NCBI RefSeq assembly: GCF_003205205.1
Contig: NZ_QJRL01000001.1
Location: 248,001-312,000, forward strand
DNA length: 64,000 nucleotides
Direction of reading: 5' to 3'
DNA from: Pseudomonas sp. LB-090624
Lineage (GTDB): Bacteria > Pseudomonadota > Gammaproteobacteria > Pseudomonadales > Pseudomonadaceae
A program made the position numbers and the translations under genes. Below the pieces are notes generated by a model. The model was not told where the DNA came from, did not search any database, and saw only the letters and a program-made list of their open reading frames with translations. Below are positions 33,877 through 44,080 of this stretch, piece after piece (positions within the stretch are counted from its first letter, which is position 1; every line of letters starts with the position of its first letter).

Positions 33877-35310
33877 ATGTCAATACCACGCTTGAAATCC
33901 TACCTAACGATGTTCGCCGCCGTGCTGATGCTCGGCCAGGTGCTCAGCGCCCAGGCCGAGGAAGCCCTGCCGGACTTCACCACCTTGGTCGAGCAAGCCT
34001 CGCCGGCGGTGGTCAACATCAGTACCAAGCAGAAGCTACCGGACCGCCGTGTCGCCCAGGGCCAGATGCCGGACCTGGAAGGCCTGCCGCCAATGTTCCG
34101 CGAGTTCTTCGAGCGCAACATGCCCCAGCAGCCTCGCTCGCCGCGCGGTGACCGTCAGCGTGAGGCGATGTCGCTGGGCTCGGGCTTCATCATTTCCAGC
34201 GATGGCTACGTGTTGACCAACAATCACGTGGTGGCCGACGCCGACGAGATCATCGTTCGCCTGTCGGACCGCAGTGAGCTGCAGGCCAAGCTGATCGGCA
34301 CCGATCCACGTACCGACGTGGCCTTGCTGAAGGTCGAGGGCAAGAACCTGCCTACCGTGAAGCTGGGTGATTCCGAAAAGCTCAAGGTAGGCGAGTGGGT
34401 ACTGGCCATCGGTTCGCCGTTCGGCTTCGACCATTCCGTGACCAAAGGTATCGTCAGTGCCAAGGGCCGTACCTTGCCGAATGACACCTACGTACCGTTC
34501 ATCCAGACCGACGTGGCCATCAATCCGGGTAACTCCGGCGGCCCGCTGTTCAACATGAAGGGCGAAGTGGTGGGTATCAACTCGCAGATCTTCACCCGTT
34601 CCGGCGGCTTCATGGGCCTGTCGTTCGCTATCCCGATCGACGTGGCAATCGACGTTTCCAACCAGCTCAAGAAGGACGGCAAGGTCAGCCGCGGCTGGCT
34701 GGGCGTGGTGATTCAGGAGGTCAACAAGGACTTGGCTGAATCCTTCGGCCTGGACAAACCGGCTGGTGCCCTGGTGGCGCAGGTGCTGGAAGACGGCCCC
34801 GCAGCCAAGGGCGGCCTGCAGGTGGGTGACGTGATCCTGAGCATGAACGGCCAGCCGATCGTCATGTCGGCGGACCTGCCGCATCTGGTCGGTAGCCTCA
34901 AGGACGGTGAGAAGGCCAAGCTGGAAATCATCCGCAACGGCAAGCGCCAGAACCTGGAAGTTGCCGTGGGTGCAATGCCGGATGACGATGCCGAGATCGG
35001 TACCGGCGCCGAAGGCACCGCCGAGCGCAGCAGCAACCGCCTGGGGGTATCGGTAGCCGACCTGACCGCCGAGCAGAAGAAATCCCTTGAGCTCAAGGGC
35101 GGCGTGGTCATCAAGGAAGTCCAGGATGGCCCGGCTGCGCTGATTGGCCTGCGCCCGGGCGACGTCATCAGCCACCTGAACAACCAGGCCATCGGTTCGG
35201 CCAAGGAGTTCACCGAAATCGCCAAGGAACTGCCGAAAAACCGTTCGGTGTCGATGCGTGTGCTGCGTCAGGGCCGCGCCAGCTTCATTACCTTCAAGCT
35301 CGCTGAATAA
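33877..35310 (+). CDS. mucD: MucD, DegP-like periplasmic serine protease
   Basis: HtrA-family protease and chaperone of 477 residues. The signal peptide ends SAQAEE. The catalytic triad is visible: His in LTNNHVV, Asp in GTDPRTDVALLK, Ser in NPGNSGGPLF. Two PDZ domains follow (about 265-360 and 380-470). It removes misfolded envelope proteins and acts against AlgU activation. The start follows a 176-bp gap after mucB, so it may have its own promoter. Confidence 0.95.
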   Translation: MSIPRLKSYLTMFAAVLMLGQVLSAQAEEALPDFTTLVEQASPAVVNISTKQKLPDRRVAQGQMPDLEGLPPMFREFFERNMPQQPRSPRGDRQREAMSLGSGFIISSDGYVLTNNHVVADADEIIVRLSDRSELQAKLIGTDPRTDVALLKVEGKNLPTVKLGDSEKLKVGEWVLAIGSPFGFDHSVTKGIVSAKGRTLPNDTYVPFIQTDVAINPGNSGGPLFNMKGEVVGINSQIFTRSGGFMGLSFAIPIDVAIDVSNQLKKDGKVSRGWLGVVIQEVNKDLAESFGLDKPAGALVAQVLEDGPAAKGGLQVGDVILSMNGQPIVMSADLPHLVGSLKDGEKAKLEIIRNGKRQNLEVAVGAMPDDDAEIGTGAEGTAERSSNRLGVSVADLTAEQKKSLELKGGVVIKEVQDGPAALIGLRPGDVISHLNNQAIGSAKEFTEIAKELPKNRSVSMRVLRQGRASFITFKLAE

Positions 35311-35327
35311 GCGGCTTGGCAAGGCGG

Positions 35328-35353
35328 AAAGGGCAGCTTCGGCTGCCCTTTTT
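35328..35353 (+). terminator. Rho-independent terminator after mucD
   Basis: AAAGGGCAGC-TTCG-GCTGCCCTTTTT: a 7-bp GC stem (GGGCAGC/GCTGCCC) with a UUCG tetraloop and T5 tail, 18 bp after the mucD stop. A clear end to the stress operon. Confidence 0.93.
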
Positions 35354-35491
35354 CATGAATCTTCACAATTGAGTGAAGCATTGCTGTGTACAGTCGGACA
35401 GAGGAATCTCCCATAACCCAGCAGCTTAAGGTACAATTCCCGGCTATTTTTCGGCGGGCGTCCGGCTCGCAGCCTTTTCGAGTGTTGACCC

Positions 35492-37291
35492 GTGAGTGAT
35501 TTGAGTCATATCCGCAATTTCTCCATCATCGCCCACATCGACCATGGCAAGTCGACGCTGGCCGACCGTTTCATCCAGATGTGCGGTGGCCTGTCGGCAC
35601 GCGAGATGGAAGCCCAGGTGCTCGATTCCATGGACCTGGAGCGCGAGCGCGGTATCACCATCAAGGCCCACAGCGTCACGCTTCACTACAAGGCGCAGGA
35701 CGGCAAGACCTACCAGCTGAACTTCATCGACACCCCCGGCCACGTCGACTTCACATACGAAGTCTCGCGCTCGCTGGCGGCGTGTGAAGGTGCGCTGCTG
35801 GTTGTCGACGCTGGCCAGGGCGTCGAAGCCCAGTCCGTGGCCAACTGCTACACCGCCATCGAGCAAGGCCTGGAGGTCATGCCGGTCCTCAACAAGATGG
35901 ACCTGCCCCAGGCTGACCCGGACCGCGTCAAGGACGAGATCGAAAAGATCATCGGCATCGACGCCACCGACGCCGTGGCCTGCAGCGCCAAGAGCGGCAT
36001 GGGCGTGGACGAGGTGCTCGAGCGCCTGGTGCACTCGATCCCTGCGCCGGAAGGCGAGATCGATGCACCGCTGCAAGCACTGATCATCGACTCCTGGTTC
36101 GACAACTACCTTGGCGTGGTCTCGCTGGTGCGCGTGCGCCAGGGCCGGGTCAAGAAAGGCGACAAGATCCTGGTCAAGTCCACCGGCAAGGTGCACCTGG
36201 TGGACAGCGTCGGTGTATTCACCCCGAAACACACCCAGACCGCTGATCTGAAAGCCGGCGAAGTAGGCTTCATCATCGCCAGCATCAAGGACATTCACGG
36301 TGCTCCGGTGGGTGACACCCTGACCCTGTCCTCGACCCCTGAGGTCGAAGTGCTGCCAGGCTTCAAGAAGATCCAGCCGCAGGTCTACGCCGGCCTGTTC
36401 CCGGTCAGTTCCGACGACTTCGAAGACTTCCGCGATGCGTTGCAAAAGCTGACCCTGAACGATTCGTCGCTGCAGTACATGCCGGAAAGCTCCGACGCCC
36501 TGGGCTTCGGCTTCCGTTGCGGCTTCCTCGGCATGCTGCACATGGAGATCATCCAGGAGCGCCTGGAGCGCGAATACGACCTGGACCTGATCACCACCGC
36601 GCCAAGCGTAATCTACGAGCTGGAACTGAAAACCGGCGAAACCATCGTCGTCGACAACCCGTCCAAGCTGCCGGACGTGTCGGCCGTGGCCGACTTCCGC
36701 GAGCCGATCGTCACCGCGACCATCCTGGTACCGCAGGAGCACCTGGGTAACGTCATTACCCTGTGCATCGAAAAGCGTGGTGTACAGCGCGACATGCAGT
36801 TCCTCGGCAGCCAGGTGCAAGTGCGCTATGACATGCCGATGAACGAGGTGGTACTGGACTTCTTCGACCGCCTCAAATCCACCAGCCGCGGCTATGCTTC
36901 GCTGGACTATCATTTCGATCGCTACCAGTCGGCCAACCTGGTCAAGCTGGACGTGCTGATCAACGGCGACAAGGTCGATGCCTTGGCATTGATCGTGCAC
37001 CGCGACAATGCGGCCTACAAAGGCCGTGCGTTGACCGAGAAGATGAAAGAACTGATCCCTCGGCAGATGTTCGATGTGGCGATCCAGGCAGCCATTGGCG
37101 GCCAGATCATTGCGCGGACAACCGTCAAGGCGCTCAGAAAGAACGTACTGGCCAAGTGCTACGGCGGTGACGTCAGCCGTAAGAAGAAGCTGCTTGAGAA
37201 GCAGAAGGCCGGTAAGAAACGCATGAAGCAGGTGGGCAACGTGGAAATTCCACAGGAAGCCTTCCTCGCCGTGCTCAGGTTGGATAGCTAG
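35492..37291 (+). CDS. lepA: Elongation factor 4 (LepA)
   Basis: Translational GTPase of 599 residues that back-translocates or remodels ribosomes. The GTP motifs are [23 protein letters not shown], and [10 protein letters not shown]. The EF-G-like domains and the LepA-specific C-terminal domain ([20 protein letters not shown]) are complete. It starts with GTG (GTGAGTGATTTG), as commonly annotated for this gene. lepB follows after 5 bp. Confidence 0.97.
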   Translation: MSDLSHIRNFSIIAHIDHGKSTLADRFIQMCGGLSAREMEAQVLDSMDLERERGITIKAHSVTLHYKAQDGKTYQLNFIDTPGHVDFTYEVSRSLAACEGALLVVDAGQGVEAQSVANCYTAIEQGLEVMPVLNKMDLPQADPDRVKDEIEKIIGIDATDAVACSAKSGMGVDEVLERLVHSIPAPEGEIDAPLQALIIDSWFDNYLGVVSLVRVRQGRVKKGDKILVKSTGKVHLVDSVGVFTPKHTQTADLKAGEVGFIIASIKDIHGAPVGDTLTLSSTPEVEVLPGFKKIQPQVYAGLFPVSSDDFEDFRDALQKLTLNDSSLQYMPESSDALGFGFRCGFLGMLHMEIIQERLEREYDLDLITTAPSVIYELELKTGETIVVDNPSKLPDVSAVADFREPIVTATILVPQEHLGNVITLCIEKRGVQRDMQFLGSQVQVRYDMPMNEVVLDFFDRLKSTSRGYASLDYHFDRYQSANLVKLDVLINGDKVDALALIVHRDNAAYKGRALTEKMKELIPRQMFDVAIQAAIGGQIIARTTVKALRKNVLAKCYGGDVSRKKKLLEKQKAGKKRMKQVGNVEIPQEAFLAVLRLDS

Positions 37292-37296
37292 GTCCT

Positions 37297-38151
37297 ATGT
37301 CGCTAAATTTCCCGCTGTTGCTGGTTATCGCCGTATTCGTCTGCGGTCTGCTGGGCTTGATCGACCTGCTGTTCCTGGCCCCGCGCCGGCGTGCGGCAAT
37401 TGCCAACTATCAGGGCAGCGTAAGCCAGCCCGAGTTGGCCGTGGTCGAGCGCCTGAACAAAGAGCCGTTGCTGGTCGAATACGGTAAGTCGTTCTTCCCG
37501 GTACTGTTCATCGTGCTGGTGCTGCGCTCGTTCCTGGTCGAACCGTTCCAGATTCCTTCGGGTTCGATGAAGCCGACCCTGGAAGTGGGCGACTTCATCC
37601 TGGTGAACAAGTTCTCGTACGGCATTCGCCTGCCGGTGATCGACAAGAAGGTCATCGAGGTGGGTGACCCGCAGCGCGGGGATGTAATGGTGTTTCGCTA
37701 CCCGAGCGACCCCAACGTCAACTACATCAAGCGTGTAGTGGGTCTGCCGGGCGATGTGGTGCGCTACACCAACGACAAGCGGTTGTTCGTCAACGGTCAG
37801 CCGATTGCCGAGCAACTGGTGGGCAGCGAACCGGGCACCCTGGGCAGCGCCGAGCTGTACAAGGAAAAGCTCGGCGAGGCCGAACACCTGATCCGCAAGG
37901 AAATGAGCCGTTATCGCATGCCGCCGGACCAACAGTGGACCGTGCCGGCAGGCCATTACTTCATGATGGGCGACAACCGCGACAACTCCAACGACAGCCG
38001 TTTCTGGGATGACCCGAACATTCCCAAGGAACTGCACGGCATGGTTCCGGACCGGAACATCGTCGGCAAGGCCTTCGCAGTGTGGATGAGCTGGCCAGAG
38101 CCGAAACTCAGCCACCTGCCCAACCTGTCGCGGGTCGGCCTGATCCATTGA
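37297..38151 (+). CDS. lepB: Signal peptidase I
   Basis: Membrane protease of 284 residues that removes signal peptides. Two N-terminal helices are followed by the catalytic Ser in QIPSGSMKPTL and the catalytic Lys in NYIKRVVGLPGD. Box E is MGDNRDNSNDSRFW. It lies directly after lepA and upstream of rnc. Confidence 0.96.
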   Translation: MSLNFPLLLVIAVFVCGLLGLIDLLFLAPRRRAAIANYQGSVSQPELAVVERLNKEPLLVEYGKSFFPVLFIVLVLRSFLVEPFQIPSGSMKPTLEVGDFILVNKFSYGIRLPVIDKKVIEVGDPQRGDVMVFRYPSDPNVNYIKRVVGLPGDVVRYTNDKRLFVNGQPIAEQLVGSEPGTLGSAELYKEKLGEAEHLIRKEMSRYRMPPDQQWTVPAGHYFMMGDNRDNSNDSRFWDDPNIPKELHGMVPDRNIVGKAFAVWMSWPEPKLSHLPNLSRVGLIH

Positions 38152-38156
38152 TACCC

Positions 38157-38185
38157 TTCGGCGCTGTCCAGCAGACAGCGCCGAA
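38157..38185 (+). promoter_or_regulatory. Hairpin upstream of rnc
   Basis: TTCGGCGCTGTC – CAGCA – GACAGCGCCGAA: 12 bp perfect stem, 5-nt loop, 5 bp after the lepB stop. No T-run follows, so it is not a standard terminator. rnc starts 130 bp later. RNase III trims its own leader in E. coli, so a processing site is possible, but this stem is shorter than typical RNase III substrates. Confidence 0.5.
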
Positions 38186-38314
38186 TGCATTTCTGACATA
38201 GGCTGTGTTCTCAGGGATCGGGAGATTCGCCGCACATCGCGCGGCGGACCACAGCCAAACAGTCTTTCAGGATGTTGATTTGAACAACGCGTTGAACAAC
38301 CAACGGGTGGCCGC

Positions 38315-39004
38315 ATGAGTGCTTCCCTTGCCCATCTCGAGCGAAAGCTCGGTTACACCTTCAAGAACCAGGACCAGATGCTCCTGGCGCTGACCCATCG
38401 CAGCTACGCCGGGCGTAACAACGAGCGCCTGGAGTTTCTCGGTGACGCCATCCTCAACTTCGTTGCAGGCGAAGCGCTGTTCGAGCGCTTCCCGCAGGCC
38501 CGCGAAGGCCAGCTGTCGCGCCTGCGTGCCCGCCTGGTCAAGGGTGAAACCCTGGCTCGTCTGGCCCGTGGTTTCGACCTTGGCGAGTACCTGCGCCTGG
38601 GTTCCGGTGAACTCAAAAGCGGCGGTTTTCGCCGTGAGTCGATCCTGGCCGATGCCCTGGAGGCGCTGATTGGCGCCATCTACCTGGACGCGAACATGGA
38701 AACGGCCCGCGAACGCGTACTGGCCTGGCTGGCAGACGAGTTCGAAGGCCTGACCCTGGTCGACACCAACAAAGATCCGAAAACCCGCCTGCAAGAGTTC
38801 CTGCAGTCGCGCAGCTGTGAGCTGCCGCGTTACGAAGTCGTGGATATCCAGGGTGAACCGCACTGCCGGACCTTCTTCGTCGAATGCGAAGTGGTGCTGC
38901 TGAACAACAAGAGCCGTGGTCAGGGCGTCAGCCGGCGTATTGCCGAGCAAGTCGCTGCCGCGTCTGCACTGATCGCCCTGGGCGTGGAGAATGGCAATGA
39001 CTGA
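38315..39004 (+). CDS. rnc: Ribonuclease III
   Basis: Double-strand RNA endonuclease of 229 residues for rRNA maturation and mRNA decay. The catalytic signature is [12 protein letters not shown], with acidic residues also in [14 protein letters not shown]. The C-terminal dsRNA-binding domain (about 155-225) has [13 protein letters not shown] and [14 protein letters not shown]. The end overlaps era by 8 bp. Confidence 0.96.
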   Translation: MSASLAHLERKLGYTFKNQDQMLLALTHRSYAGRNNERLEFLGDAILNFVAGEALFERFPQAREGQLSRLRARLVKGETLARLARGFDLGEYLRLGSGELKSGGFRRESILADALEALIGAIYLDANMETARERVLAWLADEFEGLTLVDTNKDPKTRLQEFLQSRSCELPRYEVVDIQGEPHCRTFFVECEVVLLNNKSRGQGVSRRIAEQVAAASALIALGVENGND

Positions 39005-39899
39005 TAGCAACCCGACCCGCTGTGGCTACGTAGCCATTGTCGGCCGCCCCAACGTCGGCAAGTCGACCCTGCTCAACCACATCCTCGGTCAGAAGCTGGC
39101 GATTACCTCGCGCAAGCCGCAGACGACCCGCCACAACATGCTCGGCATCAAGACCGAAGGTGATGTGCAGGCGATCTATGTCGATACCCCAGGCATGCAC
39201 AAAGCCAACGACAAGGCGCTGAACCGCTACATGAACCGCAACGCCTCGGCAGCCCTCAAGGACGTCGACGTGGTTATCTTCGTGGTCGACCGTACCAAGT
39301 GGACCGACGAGGACCAACTGGTTCTGGAGCGCGTGCAGTATGTGACCGGCCCGCTGATCATCGCGGTCAACAAGACCGACCGCATGGAAGAGAAAGCCGA
39401 GCTGATTCCGCACCTGCAGTGGCTCCAAGAGCAACTGCCGAACGCCGAGGTGATGCCGATTTCCGCGCAGCAGGGGCACAACCTTGAAGCGCTGGAAGCA
39501 CAGATCGCCAAGCACCTGCCCGAGAACGATCATTTCTTCCCTGAAGACCAGATCACCGACCGTAGCAGCCGCTTCCTCGCCGCTGAACTGGTACGCGAGA
39601 AGATCATGCGCCAGTTGGGTGCGGAGCTGCCGTACCAGATCACCGTCGAAATCGAGGAATTCAAGCAGCAGGGCCATGTGCTGCACATCCACGCGCTGAT
39701 CCTGGTTGAGCGCGACGGCCAGAAAAAGATCATCATTGGCGACAAGGGTGAGCGCATCAAGCGTATCGGTTCCGAGGCGCGCAAGGACATGGAAGTGCTG
39801 TTCGACTCCAAGGTCATGCTCAACCTGTGGGTCAAGGTGAAGGGCGGCTGGTCCGATGACGAGCGCGCACTGCGTTCGCTGGGCTACGGCGACCTGTAA
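38997..39899 (+). CDS. era: GTPase Era
   Basis: Ras-like GTPase of 300 residues with a C-terminal KH domain that assists 30S assembly by binding the 3' end of 16S rRNA. The G1 motif is [10 protein letters not shown]3 DTPGMH and G4 NKTD. The KH region is [15 protein letters not shown] chose ATG 38997, seven bases after GGAGA. The in-frame ATG at 38991 lies too close to that site. Confidence 0.96.
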   Translation: MTDSNPTRCGYVAIVGRPNVGKSTLLNHILGQKLAITSRKPQTTRHNMLGIKTEGDVQAIYVDTPGMHKANDKALNRYMNRNASAALKDVDVVIFVVDRTKWTDEDQLVLERVQYVTGPLIIAVNKTDRMEEKAELIPHLQWLQEQLPNAEVMPISAQQGHNLEALEAQIAKHLPENDHFFPEDQITDRSSRFLAAELVREKIMRQLGAELPYQITVEIEEFKQQGHVLHIHALILVERDGQKKIIIGDKGERIKRIGSEARKDMEVLFDSKVMLNLWVKVKGGWSDDERALRSLGYGDL

Positions 39900-39953
39900 G
39901 CCGCGCCGCGCTGCCACAAGGGCAAGTGCAACCCTCGGGGCGAGTGATTCTTA

Positions 39954-40637
39954 ATGGAACAACCTGTCGGCCAGCCAGCCTATGTGCTGCACAGCCGTGC
40001 CTACAAGGAAACCAGCGCGCTGGTGGACTTTTTCACCCCGCAGGGCCGCATGCGCGCCGTGCTCCGTCGTGCACGCGGCAAGGGTGGCAGCCTGGTGCGG
40101 CCGTTCGTACCCCTGGAGCTAGAGTTGCGGGGGCGCGGTGAGCTAAAGAATGTCGGTCGCATGGACAGCAGCGGCATCGCCGCCTGGCTGCATGGCGATG
40201 CGCTGTTCAGCGGGCTGTACCTGAATGAGTTGCTGATGCGGCTGCTGCCCGCCGAAGCACCGTTTCCGGCAATTTTCGATCACTACGCCCTGACCTTGCA
40301 GGCCTTGGCCGAAGGGCGCCCGTTGGAACCTCTGCTGCGTTCGTTCGAATGGCGGCTGCTTGATGAGCTGGGGTATGCGTTTTCATTGAGCCAAGACGTC
40401 AACGACCAGCCGATCGCTGCCGACGGTCTGTATCGCCTGCGCGTGGATGCCGGCCTGGAGCGGGTCGAGCTGTTGCAGCCCGGCCTGTTTCGCGGGATCG
40501 AGTTGCTAGCCCTGGCTGAAGCCGACTGGGACGCACCTGGCGCCTTGCTCGCTGCAAAGCGCTTGATGCGCCAGGCGCTGGCCGTTCACCTGGGGGCAAA
40601 ACCCCTGGTCAGCCGCGAACTGTTTCGCAAGCGCTGA
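39954..40637 (+). CDS. recO: DNA repair protein RecO
   Basis: Protein of 227 residues that loads RecA on gapped DNA with RecR. The N-terminal OB fold ([25 protein letters not shown]) and the helical C-terminal region ([18 protein letters not shown]) are recognisable. The zinc-finger cysteines of some RecO proteins are absent, as in other gamma-proteobacteria. It follows era after 54 bp. Confidence 0.93.
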   Translation: MEQPVGQPAYVLHSRAYKETSALVDFFTPQGRMRAVLRRARGKGGSLVRPFVPLELELRGRGELKNVGRMDSSGIAAWLHGDALFSGLYLNELLMRLLPAEAPFPAIFDHYALTLQALAEGRPLEPLLRSFEWRLLDELGYAFSLSQDVNDQPIAADGLYRLRVDAGLERVELLQPGLFRGIELLALAEADWDAPGALLAAKRLMRQALAVHLGAKPLVSRELFRKR

Positions 40638-40680
40638 TCACGACGTATGCTGTGGGGCTCAATCTTCAGGAGAGCCTTTC

Positions 40681-41421
40681 GTGACTCACAGCAACCGCAT
40701 GCTTCTTGGCGTCAACATCGACCACGTGGCGACCCTGCGCCAGGCCCGCGGCACGCGTTACCCTGACCCGGTCAAGGCTGCTCTGGATGCCGAGGAAGCA
40801 GGCGCCGATGGCATTACCGTGCACCTGCGCGAAGACCGCCGGCACATCCAGGAGCGTGATGTGGTGCTGCTCAAGGATGTGCTGCAGACCCGCATGAACT
40901 TCGAGATGGGCGTCACCGAAGAGATGATGGCCTTTGCCGAAAAGATTCGCCCGGCGCACATCTGCCTGGTCCCGGAAACCCGTCAGGAGCTGACCACCGA
41001 GGGTGGTCTGGACGTGGCAGGGCAGGAAGCACGGATCAAGGCGGCAGTGGAGCGTCTGGCGCGTACTGGTGCGGAGGTTTCGTTGTTCATCGATGCCGAC
41101 GAGCGGCAGATCGAGGCTTCACATCGGGTCGGCGCGCCGGCCATCGAGTTGCACACCGGCCGTTATGCCGATGCCGAAACCCCGACGGAAGTGGCGCAAG
41201 AGCTCCAGCGCATTGTCGATGGCGTGGCGTTTGGCGTGGGGCAGGGGCTGATCGTCAATGCCGGCCATGGCCTGCATTACCACAATGTGCAGGCGGTGGC
41301 GGCGATCAAGGGCATCAATGAGTTGAACATTGGCCATGCGCTGGTGGCACATGCCCTGTTCGTAGGCTTCAAGGCTGCTGTCGCCGAGATGAAGGCGCTG
41401 ATCGTCGCGGCTTCGCGCTGA
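40681..41421 (+). CDS. pdxJ: Pyridoxine 5'-phosphate synthase
   Basis: TIM-barrel enzyme of 246 residues that condenses 3-amino-1-hydroxyacetone phosphate with 1-deoxyxylulose 5-phosphate to give pyridoxine phosphate. Signatures are [35 protein letters not shown] and [12 protein letters not shown]. It starts with GTG, with GGAGAG upstream. Last gene of rnc-era-recO-pdxJ. Confidence 0.96.
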   Translation: MTHSNRMLLGVNIDHVATLRQARGTRYPDPVKAALDAEEAGADGITVHLREDRRHIQERDVVLLKDVLQTRMNFEMGVTEEMMAFAEKIRPAHICLVPETRQELTTEGGLDVAGQEARIKAAVERLARTGAEVSLFIDADERQIEASHRVGAPAIELHTGRYADAETPTEVAQELQRIVDGVAFGVGQGLIVNAGHGLHYHNVQAVAAIKGINELNIGHALVAHALFVGFKAAVAEMKALIVAASR

Positions 41422-41427
41422 CTCACT

Positions 41428-41468
41428 GGCTGCCTGCACTGGCCCTATCACGGCCCGTGCAGGCAGCC
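41428..41468. terminator. Hairpin between convergent pdxJ and sensor kinase gene
   Basis: GGCTGCCTGCACTGGCC faces GGCCCGTGCAGGCAGCC with one mismatch and a short loop. There is no strong T-run, but the position between converging stop codons fits a shared terminator. Confidence 0.65.
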
Positions 41469-41470
41469 GA

Positions 41471-42853
41471 TCACTCGGCGGCGAATACGAGGGTGAAGCG
41501 GGTAGGCCCCAACGGGCTGCTGCTCACTTCGACCCTTCCACCGTGCAACTGCATGATCGACCTCACGATCGCCAGCCCCAGCCCGGTTCCGCCCTCCAGC
41601 CGCGAGCGCCCCGAGCCCACCCGGTAAAACCGCTCGAACAAGCGCTGCTGGTGCTCGGCCGCGATGCCAGGCCCCCGGTTCTCTACCGATAGACGTATCT
41701 CACTGCCCGCGCGCTCGATATGCAATTCGACGGGCTCATGCTCGGGACTGTGCCGAATGGCATTGCTCAGAAGGTTCGACAACACCCGCTGGAGCATCAA
41801 CCGGTCACCGAGCGCCGTGCCCCAGCCGCGAACCCGCAGCTCAACCGCTTTCAGCTCGGCACTGAAGGCAAACAGTTCGACAACCCGTGCCGTCTCGTCA
41901 GCCAACGCCAAGGGTTTCAATGCCACCTGCGCCTGCGGCTGGCTGACCTGGGCGAGGAACAACATGTCGTTGATGATGCGGTTGAGCCGGGTCAGCTCAT
42001 CGATGCTGTCTTCCAGCACTTCCCGGTAGTTGGCGGTGTCCCGCTCACGAGCCAGGGTCACCTGTGCCTTACCCATCAGGTTGCTCAATGGTGTACGCAG
42101 TTCGTGGGCCAGATCGTCGGAAAACTGCGACAGCTGGCTGACACCTTGGTCAAGGCGGTCGAGCATCACATTGATACTGTGCGCCAGTTCTGCGAGCTCT
42201 AGCGGCAGGCCACTGTCGGGCAGGCGATGCTGCAGGTCCTGGGCCGAGACCTGCCCGGCAATGCGCCGAAAGTGCCGCAGCGGCTTGAGGCCGCGCTGCA
42301 TCAGCCACCAGGCGCCCGCACCGATCAGGACCAGTAGCAGCGGCAGCGCCAGCAAGGTGGAGTGGAGGTAGGCCTGCAACAGGGCGTTATCGTCGGCGCG
42401 GTTGAGCGACATCATGACCTTGACCGGGGTGTCGTCGCGCAGTTGCATCAGCCGGGTCACGGTGAGGATCTGGTTACCGCTGCTGTCGCGCCAGGCGTAG
42501 AAGGCCAGACGGGCATTGGTGGGCAAATCGCCGACCTGCGACTCTAGCGCCGGCCCCAGGCTCAGCAAGTGCGGGTGTCGGCTTTCGAGGGCCAGCACGC
42601 TGAGGCTGAGGTTATCGTGCCCCATCACCAGGTCGAGCAGTGGGTGGGCCCGGCTGCCCAAATCCTCGCTGCGCAGGTCGACGCGCAAGTTGTGCTCGAC
42701 CTGCAGCATTTTGCGCGTCAGGTCCTTGCGTGCGCGGCTGTCCAGCTCGTGATCGAGGGCGAACACGGCCAGGCAGCCCAGTAACAACACCAGCGCAGCG
42801 CCCATCAGCGTCACGCTCAGGCCCAGGCGTAGCGATAGGCTGGCGGTTTTCAA
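41471..42853 (-). CDS. Heavy-metal-type sensor histidine kinase
   Basis: Kinase of 460 residues resembling CusS/CopS. The first helix is [21 protein letters not shown], the periplasmic domain has about 130 residues, and the second helix is [23 protein letters not shown] follows. The H-box is [18 protein letters not shown], with HATPase motifs [12 protein letters not shown] and [14 protein letters not shown]. No ATG lies near the expected start. I infer TTG at 42853, which overlaps the regulator's TGA (TTGA) and has GGAAG upstream. The frame stays open to 42991 inside the regulator gene. The metal specificity is not readable. Confidence 0.82.
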   Translation of the reverse strand: MKTASLSLRLGLSVTLMGAALVLLLGCLAVFALDHELDSRARKDLTRKMLQVEHNLRVDLRSEDLGSRAHPLLDLVMGHDNLSLSVLALESRHPHLLSLGPALESQVGDLPTNARLAFYAWRDSSGNQILTVTRLMQLRDDTPVKVMMSLNRADDNALLQAYLHSTLLALPLLLVLIGAGAWWLMQRGLKPLRHFRRIAGQVSAQDLQHRLPDSGLPLELAELAHSINVMLDRLDQGVSQLSQFSDDLAHELRTPLSNLMGKAQVTLARERDTANYREVLEDSIDELTRLNRIINDMLFLAQVSQPQAQVALKPLALADETARVVELFAFSAELKAVELRVRGWGTALGDRLMLQRVLSNLLSNAIRHSPEHEPVELHIERAGSEIRLSVENRGPGIAAEHQQRLFERFYRVGSGRSRLEGGTGLGLAIVRSIMQLHGGRVEVSSSPLGPTRFTLVFAAE

Positions 42854-43524
42854 AAGCGGGCTTCCAGGACGTAGCCGACGCCGCGCAAGGTATGAATCAG
42901 CTTGTTGTCGAAGGGGTCGTCGATCTTTGCCCGCAGGCGCCGGATCGAGACCTCGACCACATTGGTGTCGCAGTCGAAGTTCATGTCCCACACCAGCGAA
43001 ATGATCTGCGTGCGCGAAAGCACTTCGCCGGTCTGGCGCATCAGCAGGTGAAGTAGCGCGAACTCTTTGGCAGTCAGGTCGATGCGCTGCCCGCCGCGGT
43101 AGGCACGATGGCGGCCGGGGTCCAGCTCCAGATCAGCGACACGCAGGGTGCTGGGCTGCAGTTGCTGGTCGTTGCGGCGCAGCAGGCTGCGGATACGCGC
43201 CAGCAGTTCAGGGAACTCGAACGGCTTGAGCAGGTAGTCGTCAGCGCCCAGGTCCAGGCCTTTGACCCGGTCGGCCAGGCGACCGTGAGCGGTGAGCATC
43301 ATGATGCGCGTAGAAGATTCGGCGCGCAGGCGCTGCAATACGGTCCAGCCATCGAGCTCAGGCAGGTTGACGTCGAGTATGACCAGGTCGTAAGGCTGCT
43401 GGCGGGCCAGATGCAGGCCGTCGGTGCCGGTATGGGCGCAGTCGACCACGTAGCCGTTTTCGCGCAGGCCTTGATGCAGGTAGTCGGCAGTACGCAGTTC
43501 GTCCTCGATGATGAGTAGGCGCAT
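42850..43524 (-). CDS. CopR/CusR-type response regulator
   Basis: OmpR-family regulator of 224 residues. The receiver Asp is in [13 protein letters not shown] and the switch Lys in [12 protein letters not shown]. The winged helix contains [24 protein letters not shown], the signature of the heavy-metal response-regulator subgroup. Its stop overlaps the kinase start. It is divergent from a small exported-protein gene at 43804, across a 279-bp gap that holds an inverted repeat. Confidence 0.87.
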   Translation of the reverse strand: MRLLIIEDELRTADYLHQGLRENGYVVDCAHTGTDGLHLARQQPYDLVILDVNLPELDGWTVLQRLRAESSTRIMMLTAHGRLADRVKGLDLGADDYLLKPFEFPELLARIRSLLRRNDQQLQPSTLRVADLELDPGRHRAYRGGQRIDLTAKEFALLHLLMRQTGEVLSRTQIISLVWDMNFDCDTNVVEVSIRRLRAKIDDPFDNKLIHTLRGVGYVLEARF

Positions 43525-43621
43525 GGGGGGCTCGGTTCGATGAAAGGGCGCGATTCTCGACCCTGTAGTGACATCAGGGTCAAGGGGCAGGATGTTACGG
43601 CATGAGAACAGGGCAGCAGCG

Positions 43622-43654
43622 CAGATAACGGATTTGTAATTCTGGCGTTATCTG
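43622..43654. promoter_or_regulatory. Inverted repeat between response regulator and small exported protein
   Basis: CAGATAAC (43622-43629) and GTTATCTG (43647-43654), perfect 8-bp arms with a 17-bp AT-rich spacer containing TTGTAATTC. The location between the divergent regulator and exported-protein genes fits an operator for the regulator. No binding data. Confidence 0.45.
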
Positions 43655-43803
43655 GCTGTCTGTTGCGGCCTCTTATCGGGCAGGCCGACGACGAGGCCTG
43701 CAATAAAGCCCAGATTGCAGGACTGTAATCCCCGCCTCACCTTGCCGTTAGCCAGCCTCTGCCAGGATGGCCCTGTCTGATCGGTTATCACGAGGCAAAC
43801 ACG

Positions 43804-44007
43804 ATGCACCTGACCAAGTACCTGCTGCTGGCCGCCCTTGCCCTGGGCAGCGCCAGTGTTTACGCCGAGGGCGGTGCGGAACGCTCCAGGCAGTTCTGGC
43901 AAGCGTTCCGCGAGGACCAGCAGCGCCTGCACAGTGACAAGCAGCAGGCCATGGCCGAACGCGAGCGCAAGGCGCAAGAGAAAGCTCGCGAAGTGGCCAA
44001 AGACTAG
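43804..44007 (+). CDS. Small exported protein, charged helix
   Basis: Protein of 67 residues. The signal peptide MHLTKYLLLAALALGSASVYA is followed by a 46-residue mature part rich in Arg, Lys, Gln and Glu (SRQFWQAFREDQQRLHSDKQQ), predicted to be one long helix. It has no Cys or His cluster. It lies divergently from a metal-type response regulator and is closed by its own terminator. The family is unknown to me. A periplasmic stress partner is a guess from position. Confidence 0.72.
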   Translation: MHLTKYLLLAALALGSASVYAEGGAERSRQFWQAFREDQQRLHSDKQQAMAERERKAQEKAREVAKD

Positions 44008-44052
44008 GCAACAGCACCTGCGCTGCGACGGCTCCTCGGCGCGGGTGCATTC

Positions 44053-44080
44053 AGGCGCCCGGGTGGGCGCCTTATTTATT
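44053..44080 (+). terminator. Rho-independent terminator
   Basis: AGGCGCCC-GGGT-GGGCGCCT followed by TATTTATT: 8-bp stem, 45 bp after the small exported gene. It overlaps the last codons of the convergent cmoB. Confidence 0.85.
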
